Below are positions 51,573 through 60,192 of a DNA stretch of 64,000 nucleotides, piece by piece. The stretch is taken from positions 15,022 through 79,021 of the forward strand of contig DASVEE010000074.1 in assembly GCA_036380735.1 (NCBI GenBank), written 5' to 3'. The notes under the pieces are model-generated. The model was not told the origin of the DNA. It worked only from the letters and a program-made list of their open reading frames with translations, and made no database searches. Each line of letters opens with the position of its first letter. Position 1 is the first letter of the stretch. Both the position numbers and the translations under genes were made by a program. Origin of the DNA: DASVEE01 sp036380735 (GTDB lineage: Bacteria; Acidobacteriota; Thermoanaerobaculia; Gp7-AA8).

Positions 51573-51659
51573 CGTTGTCCGTTTTCCGTTTTCCGTTTTC
51601 CGTGCTGCGCGCGACCGTGCAGCGCAGCACGGAAAACGGACAACGGAAAACGGACAACG
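51573..51659 (+). repeat. Family B heptamer repeat, inverted arms (locus B4)
   Basis: Left arm (51573-51602) TTGTCCG/TTTTCCG, right arm (51627-51659) reverse complement. The arms end in GTGCTGCGC and its complement, pairing perfectly near the loop. Sense arm follows the pcnB stop on the minus strand. Confidence 0.92.
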
Positions 51660-51666
51660 CCATGTT

Positions 51667-52980
51667 CTACCGCCGGCGCCGGCGCCGCTTCTTCGTAGCC
51701 GGCCGCGATTCTTCTTCTCCGCGGCGCACTCTCTGGGAGAACTGCTGCCACTGGCGGAACACGTCCACGTACTTGCCCGAGGACAGGGCGTACAGCTCCA
51801 GCAGGGCGAGGGCGTCGTTGAACGGTTCGCGGTGGACGGCTTTGAACTGGGCGCGGCGGTCCGTGGGCGGCTCGAGGAGACGCCACAGACTTTCGAGCGT
51901 CGTCTCGATCTGGTGGCGCGTGCCGGCGGCGAGCGACATGCGCGCGCAGATCGGCTGGATCAGGTCGCGGATGAAGAGGATCACCTCGCCGATGCGCATC
52001 GTGCTGCGGCGCTCTTCCTCTTTCTCCAGCTCCGCCACGATCCACGGCAACATCAGCACGGACAGCAGCACCGCGTCGGAGATCTTCCTCCCCGCTTCGA
52101 CCGTGCGGTCGAGGACTTCCAGCATTTTCCAGAAGTACGGGGCCTGGTCGCCGCTGATGGCGTTGTGGATCTCGGGGAGGAGCGGCTCGAGGAGCCCCGC
52201 CTCGACCAGGAGGCGGATCGCGCCGCGCGACCAGCCGCGCCGCAGCAGCTCGAGCATCTCCTCGGAGACGCGCGGAGGCGACGCCTTGAGGATGTCGTTG
52301 CGGTGGCGGAGGAGCGCGGCGTACGTCTCGCGCTCGACCTCGAAGTTGAGTCGCGAGGCGAACTCGATGGCGCGCATCATCCGCACCGGGTCTTCGCGGA
52401 AGCGCACGTCGGGATCGCCGATGACGCGGACTTTGCCCGCGGCCATGTCTTCCAGGCCGCCGACGTAGTCGATCACCGAAAAGTCGGCGATGTTGTAGAA
52501 CAGCGCGTTGATGGTGAAGTCGCGGCGGCGCGCGTCCTGGAGCGGCGAGCCGAACGTGTTGTCGTCGGTGATCAGGAGGTCGTCGCCTTCCTGCTCCTGC
52601 GCCCGCTCCGGCTCGCGCCGGAAGGTGGCCACCTCGACGACCTGGTCCTGAAAGATGATGTGCACGAGCCGGAAGCGGCGGCCGATGATCCGGCTGTTGC
52701 GGAACAGGCGGCGCACTTCGTTCGGATGGGCGTCGGTGGCGACGTCGAAATCCTTCGGCTCCCGCTGCATCAGGAGATCGCGCACGCTGCCGCCACAGAG
52801 GTACGCGCGGTACCCGCTGCGGTGCAGACGGTAGAGAACCTTCAGTACGTTTTCGGGGATGCTGCGACGCGAGATGGTGTGATCGCTGCGATCGATCACC
52901 ACCGCATCCGAGACGTGAGACTCGCGCGGCTCCTCCTCCGTCTCGACGCGTCCTGCATCCACCTGATCACTCGTTTCCAT
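51667..52980 (-). CDS. pcnB: Poly(A) polymerase / tRNA nucleotidyltransferase family (PcnB)
   Basis: The 437-residue protein has the class II nucleotidyltransferase site YLCGGSVRDLLMQREPKDFDVATDA (residues 60-84), with the DFD catalytic pair, then RRFRLVHIIF and the RRDFTINALFYN block. A helical body follows. The C-terminal tail is strongly basic (KKRRRRRR), which suits RNA binding and fits PcnB rather than a CCA enzyme, but the split is not certain by eye. The ATG overlaps lepB by 14 bases. Confidence 0.9.
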   Translation of the reverse strand: METSDQVDAGRVETEEEPRESHVSDAVVIDRSDHTISRRSIPENVLKVLYRLHRSGYRAYLCGGSVRDLLMQREPKDFDVATDAHPNEVRRLFRNSRIIGRRFRLVHIIFQDQVVEVATFRREPERAQEQEGDDLLITDDNTFGSPLQDARRRDFTINALFYNIADFSVIDYVGGLEDMAAGKVRVIGDPDVRFREDPVRMMRAIEFASRLNFEVERETYAALLRHRNDILKASPPRVSEEMLELLRRGWSRGAIRLLVEAGLLEPLLPEIHNAISGDQAPYFWKMLEVLDRTVEAGRKISDAVLLSVLMLPWIVAELEKEEERRSTMRIGEVILFIRDLIQPICARMSLAAGTRHQIETTLESLWRLLEPPTDRRAQFKAVHREPFNDALALLELYALSSGKYVDVFRQWQQFSQRVRRGEEESRPATKKRRRRRR

Positions 52981-53731
52981 AGGAGCTGACGCCGGGTGTG
53001 TAGTGGTACTTGCTGTCGACGATGAAAAACGTCCGATGCCACCGCGTGTGCGTGAAGAACTTCAGGACGACGCCCACCAGTTCCTTGATCCGTTCGCCGA
53101 AGGGACTGCCCGGCGGCGGAGGGGTCGATTCGAACGACCAGTAGACCATGAAGGCGCGCCCCTTGATCATCGAGCGCGGCACCGTCCCCCAGTAGCGGGA
53201 GTCGTGCGAATGGTCCCTGTTGTCGCCCATGGCGAAGTACTGCCCCGCGGCCACCCGGAAGGGGCCGAACTGGTCACGCGAGCGGAACGGCTCAGGGAGA
53301 AACTCCTGGTCGGGATAAATCTGCTGGTCCTCGTGCACGACGTACGGCTCGTCGAGCGCTTTCCCGTTGATGAAGACTTTCTTGTCGTGGATCTCGACCG
53401 TGTCGCCCGGGACGCCGACCACGCGCTTGACGAAATCGGTGTCGGGCTGGACAGGGTAGCGGAAGACGATGATGTCGCCGCGCTGGACGTCGCGCAGCGG
53501 GAAGAGCTTGACGAGCTTCGCCAGGGGGCCATCCCCCTCCGGGCCATAGATGAACTTGTTGACGATGATGTGGTCGCCAACCTTGAGGTTGTCCTCCATC
53601 GAGCCCGTCGGGATCTTGAATGCCTGAAAGACGAAGATCCGGGCGAAGTTGACGAAGATGACCGCGATCAGCAGCGCTTCGTAGTATTCACGGACCGTCG
53701 ACTTCTTCTCGTTCTCATCGGCTACTGCCAT
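52967..53731 (-). CDS. lepB: Signal peptidase I
   Basis: The 254-residue membrane protein has one N-terminal transmembrane helix (about 18-36) and the S26 active site: Ser44 in KIPTGSMEDNL and Lys102 in FVKRVVGVPGD. The box E motif GDNRDHSHDSRYWG follows near residue 170. It removes signal peptides from exported proteins, many of which are in this window. It overlaps the upstream lipoprotein gene by 17 bases and pcnB by 14 bases, so the three genes are co-transcribed. Confidence 0.97.
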   Translation of the reverse strand: MAVADENEKKSTVREYYEALLIAVIFVNFARIFVFQAFKIPTGSMEDNLKVGDHIIVNKFIYGPEGDGPLAKLVKLFPLRDVQRGDIIVFRYPVQPDTDFVKRVVGVPGDTVEIHDKKVFINGKALDEPYVVHEDQQIYPDQEFLPEPFRSRDQFGPFRVAAGQYFAMGDNRDHSHDSRYWGTVPRSMIKGRAFMVYWSFESTPPPPGSPFGERIKELVGVVLKFFTHTRWHRTFFIVDSKYHYTPGVSSYGNE

Positions 53732-54746
53732 TCGCGGGGGTTGTCCTCTTCAACTGTTCTGCAATGAAGCCAGCGGAAAACGATTTTACGACAGCGGGAG
53801 CGACCGCCACGAGGTTCCTTGTGACGCGGTAGCGCCCGGCTGGCACGCTCGCGTCTCCCACGATCGCGAATCCTCCCTCGTAGCTCGCGGTACCGTTGAC
53901 GACGTAAATCCGGTTCCGGTCGACGAACGGCAGGTCGATCGCAGCGGGGACCTGATTCGTGACGAGCGCCGCCACGCGGGCGCTCCGCAGCAGCGCGGCC
54001 AGGGCATCGTCCCAGGCGTTCGGCGTCTCCGTGACCCAGATGACCAGCGGCAGCCGCTCGTCGTACTTCAACGCCGCGGGACGCACGAGCGTCCCGCCGC
54101 CGGCGAACGCTTCGGTGGTCACGTCGAGGCGGACCTCCGGGTTGACGGCCGTCTTGCGCTCCTCACCGCCGTACTTCACCACCTCGACCCGGTCCGAGGC
54201 GTCGATGCTGGAGAGCACCACCGCGTAGCGCTCCGCCTTCGGCTCCCACCCCAGCGCATGCACGCGGGCATAAGGAAAGTCGACGGTGAGCTGGGCCGAG
54301 GAGGGGACGTGGAGGGTGCGGACGAGGTCGCCGGCGCTGCCGCGGACGATGTAACTGATCTTGTGGCCGCGCGGGGCCCACTGCACCTGCACCTCGTCCG
54401 CCGGATCGGCCGGCACCCAGACGATGGGACTGCCGTCGAGATGGACGAGGCCGATGTCGTAGCCCGTCTCCCGTCTGGCCGAGAAGGCCACCTCGCGGCG
54501 GGTCTCCGAGACGTCGAAGGACTCGATCGGCAGCGGCTCCTGCAGGGTGACCGGCAATTGCTTCACGACGGACTCGGCCGCGGGAACCGGGGACGTCTTC
54601 ACGCTGCCGTCGTCGGCCAGCTCGACCGCGCGAATGCGTGCCGTCTCCGGCACCGTCATCCACCCCTCGGGAATCGTCTGCAGCGACGCCGCACAGCCGG
54701 CGAAAAGGAGCAGAAAAGGAAACGCCAGTGCCTTGTGCGGATGCAT
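53715..54746 (-). CDS. Lipoprotein, probable beta-propeller
   Basis: The 343-residue protein has a lipobox (PFLLLFAGCA, lipidated Cys18), and a repeating pattern of strands such as EVQVQWAPRGHKISYIV and RVHALGWEPKAERYAVVL, of the TolB/DPP-IV propeller type. There are no catalytic residues I can place. The start has a TAGAAT box exactly 9 bases upstream. It heads the lepB-pcnB transcript. Confidence 0.75.
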   Translation of the reverse strand: MHPHKALAFPFLLLFAGCAASLQTIPEGWMTVPETARIRAVELADDGSVKTSPVPAAESVVKQLPVTLQEPLPIESFDVSETRREVAFSARRETGYDIGLVHLDGSPIVWVPADPADEVQVQWAPRGHKISYIVRGSAGDLVRTLHVPSSAQLTVDFPYARVHALGWEPKAERYAVVLSSIDASDRVEVVKYGGEERKTAVNPEVRLDVTTEAFAGGGTLVRPAALKYDERLPLVIWVTETPNAWDDALAALLRSARVAALVTNQVPAAIDLPFVDRNRIYVVNGTASYEGGFAIVGDASVPAGRYRVTRNLVAVAPAVVKSFSAGFIAEQLKRTTPANGSSR

Positions 54747-54755
54747 GCCAGGCGC

Positions 54756-54761
54756 ATTCTA
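54756..54761 (-). promoter_or_regulatory. -10-like box TAGAAT for the propeller lipoprotein (leaderless)
   Basis: TAGAAT, exactly 9 bases, then the ATG at 54746. Confidence 0.55.
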
Positions 54762-54840
54762 AATGATTGATAAAGAAGAGCAAAGAACTGGCAGCATCCT
54801 TGCGAATAACTAGTTATCGAAAGACCCACAGGAGCCAAGA

Positions 54841-55794
54841 ATGGACCTGCAAAAGAACCTGATCGAATCGAAAAGACAAAAGAGCGACAAGCGAGGCTGG
54901 AACGCCTCGATCATGTCGCTGGTGGTTCACGGAATGCTCATCGCCGGTGTCGTTTATGCCGGTTCGCAGGCGACCCACAAAGTGGACGCCGAACAGAAAC
55001 CAATCACCGCCTTCATCACGCGCGGTGCGGCTCCGCCGCCGCCGCCTCCGCCGCCGCCTCCGGCAGCGACCAACTCGGCGCCGTCGCAGCCTCAGCCGCA
55101 GGTGAAGCGTCCGGAACCGGTGCGCGTCAAACCGCAGCCGTTCACGCAGCCCCGCGAGATCCCGAAGGAAGTGCCGAAGGTCGACCCGAAGGCGGAGAAG
55201 GTCGTCGATCTGACGACGAACAACACGCCGATTCCGCAGCCTGAGATTCCCTCGGGTGGCGGCGGCTCGAGCACGACCGCGGGTGCGCAGGAAGGTGGCG
55301 TCCCGGGCGGTGTCGAAGGCGGCGTCGCCGGTGGCGTCGTCGGCGGTCAGGTGGGTGGCACTGTCGGCGGTGAGATCGGCGGCGTCATCGGTGGTGTGGT
55401 CGGTGGCAAGGTCGGCGGCGTTCTCGGCGGCCAGGGCACCGGCACGGGCGGTACCGGCTCCGGCGGCGACGATGCGCCGGAAGGCATTGAAGTGAAGCCG
55501 AAAGGCCCCCTTCGTGTCGGCGGCGACGTCAAGGCGCCGGTCGCAACGGACCGCGTCGATCCCGAGTACACCGAGCTTGCGCGTAAGTCGCGCATCGCCG
55601 GCCTCGTGATCGTCGAAGCAATCATCAACAAGCACGGCCGCGTCGAACAGGTGCGCGTCGTCAAGGGCTTGCCGATGGGTCTTTCGGAAGCCGCCGAACG
55701 CGCCGTCCGTCAGTGGCGCTTCAAACCGGGCACGCTCAACGGGCAGCCGGTCGACACGATCTTCAACCTGACGGTCAACTTCAAGCTGGACTAG
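54841..55794 (+). CDS. TonB-family energy transducer with Gly-Val repeat
   Basis: The 317-residue protein has a cytoplasmic N-terminus, one transmembrane helix (22-42), a proline-rich linker with PPPPPPPPPP (63-73), a Gly/Val-rich region (about 155-205) of GGV-type repeats, and a C-terminal TonB domain with VDPEYTELARKSRIAGLVIVEAI and ERAVRQWRFKPGTLNGQPV. It is the TonB part of an outer-membrane transport system; the ExbB/ExbD genes are not in the window. AGGAGCC lies before the ATG. Confidence 0.93.
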   Translation: MDLQKNLIESKRQKSDKRGWNASIMSLVVHGMLIAGVVYAGSQATHKVDAEQKPITAFITRGAAPPPPPPPPPPAATNSAPSQPQPQVKRPEPVRVKPQPFTQPREIPKEVPKVDPKAEKVVDLTTNNTPIPQPEIPSGGGGSSTTAGAQEGGVPGGVEGGVAGGVVGGQVGGTVGGEIGGVIGGVVGGKVGGVLGGQGTGTGGTGSGGDDAPEGIEVKPKGPLRVGGDVKAPVATDRVDPEYTELARKSRIAGLVIVEAIINKHGRVEQVRVVKGLPMGLSEAAERAVRQWRFKPGTLNGQPVDTIFNLTVNFKLD

Positions 55795-55816
55795 TCCACT
55801 ACAGTGGCAGCAAGCG

Positions 55817-55846
55817 AAAACCCCGGGCGCGAGCCCGGGGTTTTTT
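55817..55846. terminator. Intrinsic terminator after tonB-like gene, usable both ways
   Basis: AAAA, an 8-bp GC stem CCCCGGGC/GCCCGGGG with a GCGA loop, then TTTTTT. It lies 22 bases after the TonB stop and before the family C repeat. Confidence 0.92.
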
Positions 55847-55847
55847 G

Positions 55848-55948
55848 TTGGTTGTCGGTTTTCGGTTTTCGGTTTTTGGTGCTGCGCTCGGTGCGGCTCT
55901 CCTCGCATAGCGAAGCACCGACAACCGAAAACCAAAAACCGAAAACCG
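55848..55948 (+). repeat. Family C heptamer repeat, inverted arms (locus C2)
   Basis: Left arm of TTGTCGG/TTTTCGG units ending GTGCTGCGC, right arm (55913-55948) sense for the convergent aldehyde dehydrogenase. Same family as the copy at 18416. Confidence 0.9.
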
Positions 55949-55956
55949 CGTCAGCG

Positions 55957-57552
55957 TCAAAACCCCTTCGCGTCCTGCACCTTCTTCGGCGCCTGCCCCA
56001 CGCGCCGCGACACGGCTTTCGCCTGCAGGAACAGCCCGAGGTAATCGCGGCCGCCGGCTTTGGAGTCGGTGCCGGACATGTTGAAGCCGCCGAACGGATG
56101 CACGCCGACGAGGGCGCCGGTGCACTTGCGGTTCAGATAGAGGTTGCCGACGAAGAACTCCTCGCGGGCGCGCTCCAGCTTCTCCTCGTTCTCGGTGAAC
56201 ACAGCGCCGGTGAGGCCGAACTGGGTGTCGTTGGCGATGCGCAGCGCGTCGTCGAAGTCTTTCGCCTTGATGATGGCCAGGACCGGTCCGAAGATCTCCT
56301 CCTGCGCGATCGAGGCGTGCGGATCGACGTCGGCGATGACGGTGGGCTCGATGAAGTAGCCTTCATCGTCCTTCGCCGTACCACCGGCGAGCAGGCGTCC
56401 TTCCTTCTTCCCCTTGTCGATGTAGCGCGTCACGGTCTTGAACTGCCGCTCGCTGACGACGGGGCCGAACTGCGCGTCCGCCGTGGTGGGATCGCCGATG
56501 CGGAGCGCCTTCGTCTTCTCCACGACGAGCGGCACGAGCTGGTCGTAGATCGCTTCGTCGACGATGAGACGCGAGCACGCCGAGCATTTCTGCCCTTGGA
56601 AACCGAAGGCCGAGGCGACGGCGGCGTTGGCTGCCTCGTCGAGGTTCGACCATTCGCGGTCGACGATGATCGCGTCCTTGCCGCCCATCTCGGCGACGAC
56701 GCGCTTGATCCAGAGCTGGCCGTCGCGTGTCTTCGCCGCTTCGGCGTTGATGTGCAGGCCGACCTCTTTCGAGCCGGTGAAGGAGATGAAGCGCGTCTTG
56801 GGGTGGACGACGAGCGTCTCGCCGACCTCACGCCCGCCGCCGGTGACGAAGTTGACGACGCCCGGCTGCAGGCCGGCTTCCTCGAGCAGCGCGAAGAAGC
56901 GCCAGGCGATCCACGGCGAATCGCTCGACGGCTTGAGCACCACGCAGTTGCCGGCGACGACGGCGGCGGTGGTCATGCCGGCCATGATGGCCAGCGGGAA
57001 GTTCCACGGCGGAATGACGGCGCCGACGCCGAGGGGGATGTAGACGAGCTGGTTGTCCTCGGCCTCGATCTTCGTGACCGGCTGCTCCCCGCCGTAGCGG
57101 TACGCCTCACGCGCGTAAAACTCGAGGAAGTCGATGGCTTCCGCCGTATCGGCGTCCGCCTCGGGCCAGCTCTTGCCGACTTCGAGGACCATGACGGCGC
57201 TGAACTCGTGCTTCCGCTCGCGCATCAGCTTCGCGGCGCGGAGCAGCAGCCCGGCGCGCTCGTCGACGGGCTGGCGCTTCCAGGTCTCGAAGGCTTTCCA
57301 CGCGGCCTCGATGCCCTGATTCGCATGCTCCGGCTGCCCTTCCTGGAACGTCCCGACGACCTGGGACTTATGAGCGGGATTGTTGGATGTGAACGTCTTC
57401 AGGCCGGTGATGCGCTGGCCGCCGATGACGATCGGGTACTCCTGGCCGAGCTCCCCCTTCACCTTCTCGAGGGCCGCTTCCATCGCGGACTGATGCTCCG
57501 GTTTCGAGAAGTCGGTGAACGGCTCGTTCCTGAATTCAGGCAGATTCGCCAT
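55957..57552 (-). CDS. L-glutamate gamma-semialdehyde (1-pyrroline-5-carboxylate) dehydrogenase
   Basis: The 531-residue enzyme belongs to the aldehyde dehydrogenase superfamily, of the P5C-dehydrogenase branch used in proline catabolism. Recognisable blocks are VIPPWNFPLAIMAG, NCVVLKPSSDSPW, FTGSKEVGLHINAEAAKT, EMGGKDAIIVD, and the active Cys in FQGQKCSACSRLI (near residue 322). The C-terminal KCTGALVGVHPFGGFNMSGTDSKAGG is characteristic of P5C dehydrogenases. AAAGGA lies 9 bases before the ATG. The proline dehydrogenase gene is not seen. Confidence 0.93.
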   Translation of the reverse strand: MANLPEFRNEPFTDFSKPEHQSAMEAALEKVKGELGQEYPIVIGGQRITGLKTFTSNNPAHKSQVVGTFQEGQPEHANQGIEAAWKAFETWKRQPVDERAGLLLRAAKLMRERKHEFSAVMVLEVGKSWPEADADTAEAIDFLEFYAREAYRYGGEQPVTKIEAEDNQLVYIPLGVGAVIPPWNFPLAIMAGMTTAAVVAGNCVVLKPSSDSPWIAWRFFALLEEAGLQPGVVNFVTGGGREVGETLVVHPKTRFISFTGSKEVGLHINAEAAKTRDGQLWIKRVVAEMGGKDAIIVDREWSNLDEAANAAVASAFGFQGQKCSACSRLIVDEAIYDQLVPLVVEKTKALRIGDPTTADAQFGPVVSERQFKTVTRYIDKGKKEGRLLAGGTAKDDEGYFIEPTVIADVDPHASIAQEEIFGPVLAIIKAKDFDDALRIANDTQFGLTGAVFTENEEKLERAREEFFVGNLYLNRKCTGALVGVHPFGGFNMSGTDSKAGGRDYLGLFLQAKAVSRRVGQAPKKVQDAKGF

Positions 57553-57624
57553 AGATTGGATTCCTTTCGTGGACGGCGCGTCGGCGTCCAAGTTGCAGAA
57601 CGTGACGCGCTGGCAAGGGTGGCT

Positions 57625-58338
57625 ATGTTATCGATTTCGTTTCGCTTAGCAAGGACGGCCGTCGTCCTGTTGCTCGTCGCAGGATGCCGCACCGTTCTCC
57701 CCTGGGCGAACGAGCCGATTCGCGACGAGGTGAACCTCGCATTCACCATGGAGAACAATCTCCTCTTCCTGGATACCGTCACGATCGACGACCGTCCGGG
57801 ACGCTATCTGTTCGCCTCGGCGGCGCCGCGCTCGTTCATCGATCCGCGGCACCTGCCGGCGGGGACGCGGTCGCTGCAGATCAGCGAGCGCGACACGCTC
57901 CGCTTCTCCCCCACCGCGCTCGACCTCGGCGGCGTCAGCGATGCCCTCATCGGCGCCGACGTCTGGGGCGACAAGGCGGTGAGCGTCGACTACCGCCAGG
58001 GGATGGTGATCTACCAGAAGCGCGGCATCTTCCCCGCGTACATGGAGCTCTACCGCTACCAGCAGGAACCGGCCGTGATGGTGAACGTGAACGGCCGCAG
58101 CTTCCCCGCCATCGTCGACACGACCAGCCCCGACACGCTGGTGCTCCCCCGCGCCGGCCCCGACACACGCGGCATGGCGAACGTCAGCGTGGGCGGCACC
58201 AACTTCGGCGCGATCGACGTCCGCTACGACGACGTGTCCGGTGCGCGCATCGGCAACCGGTTGCTGTCGAAGTTCCTGGTGACGATCGACTACGGGAAAC
58301 GGACCGTGGGGCTGTGGCGGGATGCGCGGTTGCCTTAG
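57625..58338 (+). CDS. Lipoprotein with retropepsin-like fold (degenerate)
   Basis: The 237-residue protein has a lipoprotein signal (VVLLLVAGC, Cys21 lipidated) and two halves that resemble a single-chain aspartyl-protease fold. The usual DTG motif appears as DTT (AIVDTTSPDTLVLP, residues about 150-165), and GKRTVGLW close to the C-terminus is a typical last strand. Because of the changed motif I would not call it an active protease. The start ATG at 57625 begins a sensible signal peptide; the longer open frame upstream is a shadow of the aldehyde dehydrogenase gene. Confidence 0.7.
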   Translation: MLSISFRLARTAVVLLLVAGCRTVLPWANEPIRDEVNLAFTMENNLLFLDTVTIDDRPGRYLFASAAPRSFIDPRHLPAGTRSLQISERDTLRFSPTALDLGGVSDALIGADVWGDKAVSVDYRQGMVIYQKRGIFPAYMELYRYQQEPAVMVNVNGRSFPAIVDTTSPDTLVLPRAGPDTRGMANVSVGGTNFGAIDVRYDDVSGARIGNRLLSKFLVTIDYGKRTVGLWRDARLP

Positions 58339-58339
58339 A

Positions 58340-58400
58340 GGACAACGATAGGACGAATGGAACGAATGGGACCGATAGGACGGATGGGACGATCGTTCCC
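58340..58400 (+). repeat. Family A repeat, sense arm and short reverse arm (locus A13)
   Basis: Left arm starts GGACAACGATAGGACG after the lipoprotein stop and contains six units; the reverse arm is only ATCGTTCCC, sense for the porin-like gene. Confidence 0.88.
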
Positions 58401-59602
58401 TAAAACGAGTAGCGCAGTTCCAGCGTCAGGTTGCGTCCATCGAAGGACGGGTCGCCGGTCAGGTCGACGCGTTCGCCGGTGATCTGGGTGAACTCCACGG
58501 CGGCGCGGGCTTTTTCCGTCAGGTCGAACAGCCAGGCCAGGGTCCAGGCGCGGCCGTTCTCGGAGTTGTTCTCCGCGCGGGAGAAATCGTCCTCCGTGTT
58601 GTCGAACAGGTCGTAGCGCGCGGTCCAGCGGTTGCGGCCGTACTTGTGCGACAGCAGCACGTACGCGGCGTAGAAATCCATCTGCACCCACGGTGAGCCG
58701 CGGAAGCCCATGCCGGTGTCGCCGTTGAGGTACTCCGCGGCGACGATGGTCGAATCGGTGCGGCCAATCTCCGCGCTGATGACGTTGAAGCGCGTGATCC
58801 AGGAGTACTCGCCGCCGTAGAGGCTGCGGTCGCCCTGATTGTCGACGCGCGCCACCTGGATCATGCCGCGCTCCGGCATCGACCAGCGCACGCGCACGGC
58901 GAAGCCGGTCTTGCCGTCGAGGTCCGGCGTGAACGGCGTCGTCCCATCGCGCTGGCGGACGAACAGCGGCGGCACGCGCAGCGGCAGCGTCTCGTCGTAC
59001 GTGCTGAGACGATCGCCGATCGTCCAGCCGCGCCAGGCGAGCAGCGTCCCCATCGTGTCGTTGCCGCGGAACGCCGTCGCGCCGGCGGTCAGCGCGTTCA
59101 CGCCGAATTCGTGGCGCCATTCGAGGTCGACGCCGATCGGCCGGAACTCCTCGCCGATCCACGTATTCACCGCCGAGAAGTTGATCGTGTATGGGGAGGT
59201 CCAGAGCTCGCCGCGGTTCTCGCGCGACGTCGGGAGAAAGAACTGCCCCGCGCGCAGTTGCAGCGTGTCGCGCGCGAACGTCGCCCGCAGGTCGGCGTAC
59301 GCCTCGACGAGGCCGGCGGCTTCGCCCTGATACGCCTCCGGCTCGTGACGCGCGACGCCGCTGACGTGCACGTCGAACCACTGCACCGGACGCCAGTCGA
59401 GCCCGAGCTGTGCCTGCGCGAAGCCCTGATTGCGGTCGCCGCCGCCGGGAAGGCGGCCAATGCCGTCTTCCAGCCACGACTCCGGCCCGCTCGCGTTGAC
59501 GCCGCGCAGCGCGACGTAGCCCGCGAGATCGAGCGTCTGCGCCTCCAGCGAGGCCGCGGCGGCAGAGAGCAGCATCAGCGCGAAGCAGCGTACCCATCCC
59601 AT
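58400..59602 (-). CDS. Porin-like outer-membrane beta-barrel protein
   Basis: The 400-residue protein has a signal peptide (1-22, ending ASLEAQ) and a pattern of amphipathic strands ending in the C-terminal phenylalanine (LTLELRYSF), typical of outer-membrane barrels folded by the Bam complex. No known specific porin family is recognisable. The ATG at 59602 directly abuts a family A repeat; a longer reading (59650) only translates the repeat. The gene follows the MocA-like gene on the same strand, so it may be read through from the molybdenum-hydroxylase operon. Confidence 0.85.
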   Translation of the reverse strand: MGWVRCFALMLLSAAAASLEAQTLDLAGYVALRGVNASGPESWLEDGIGRLPGGGDRNQGFAQAQLGLDWRPVQWFDVHVSGVARHEPEAYQGEAAGLVEAYADLRATFARDTLQLRAGQFFLPTSRENRGELWTSPYTINFSAVNTWIGEEFRPIGVDLEWRHEFGVNALTAGATAFRGNDTMGTLLAWRGWTIGDRLSTYDETLPLRVPPLFVRQRDGTTPFTPDLDGKTGFAVRVRWSMPERGMIQVARVDNQGDRSLYGGEYSWITRFNVISAEIGRTDSTIVAAEYLNGDTGMGFRGSPWVQMDFYAAYVLLSHKYGRNRWTARYDLFDNTEDDFSRAENNSENGRAWTLAWLFDLTEKARAAVEFTQITGERVDLTGDPSFDGRNLTLELRYSF

Positions 59603-59603
59603 T

Positions 59604-59646
59604 TGTCGCATCCGTCCTATTCGTCCCATCTGTCCTATAGGTCCGA
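59604..59646 (-). repeat. Family A repeat, single arm (locus A14)
   Basis: On the minus strand the array starts directly after the MocA-like TGA and ends at the porin-like ATG, so it forms the whole spacer between the two genes. Confidence 0.9.
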
Positions 59647-60192
59647 TCAAAGAACCCGCAAGTCCTCTTCGGTGTCGATGTCCACCGCCGCATCCGGAAA
59701 GTCCACGAGCTCCACGTCGTTCGCGTGACCCGCGATGATGCCGCGCGCGCCGCGGTCGCCGTTGAGGGCCAGCAACTGGGGGATGTAGCGGGGAGCGAAG
59801 ATCACCGGCACTCCGGCGGTGCCGCTGTAGCCGGTGGCGACGATCGGCTCTTTCGATTCGATCAGCGACCGGAGATGCACCGGCGTCACGAGTGGCTGAT
59901 CGACCAGCGTGAACAGCAGCCGCGCATGCCCCGCCGCGACGACGCCGGCGCGAATGGACGTGCTGACGCCGAGGTGGAAGGACCAGTTCTCGACGACCTG
60001 GACGTCGAGTCCCTCGAGCTCCGCGCCGAAGCGCCCCGGCGGCACGACCACGATGGTCTCGTCGGCGCCGGAGTCGATGGCGGTGCGCGCGGCGTGACGG
60101 ATGAGCGTCTGTCCGCCGTACGAGAGGAGTTGTTTGGGGCGGCCGAGTCGCGAGGACGTGCCGGCCGCGAGGACGATCGCTACGACGCGCAC
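59647..60192 (-). CDS. MocA-like molybdenum cofactor nucleotidyltransferase
   Basis: The 181-residue protein is a MobA-like NTP transferase with VLAAGTSSRLGRPKQLL at residues 7-23, then FTLVDQPLVTP near 95 and a final DFPDAAVDIDTEEDLRVL. It is closest to MocA/CoxC-type cytidylyltransferases that make molybdopterin cytosine dinucleotide, the cofactor of IorB-type enzymes. Its start overlaps XdhC by 13 bases. Placement between the structural genes and XdhC supports that role. Confidence 0.9.
   Translation of the reverse strand: MRVVAIVLAAGTSSRLGRPKQLLSYGGQTLIRHAARTAIDSGADETIVVVPPGRFGAELEGLDVQVVENWSFHLGVSTSIRAGVVAAGHARLLFTLVDQPLVTPVHLRSLIESKEPIVATGYSGTAGVPVIFAPRYIPQLLALNGDRGARGIIAGHANDVELVDFPDAAVDIDTEEDLRVL

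Noticed and set aside
58400..59650. Longer porin-like start at 59650
   Set aside because: The extension (IGPIGQMGRIGRM) is translated family A repeat; the ATG at 59602 gives a normal signal peptide.
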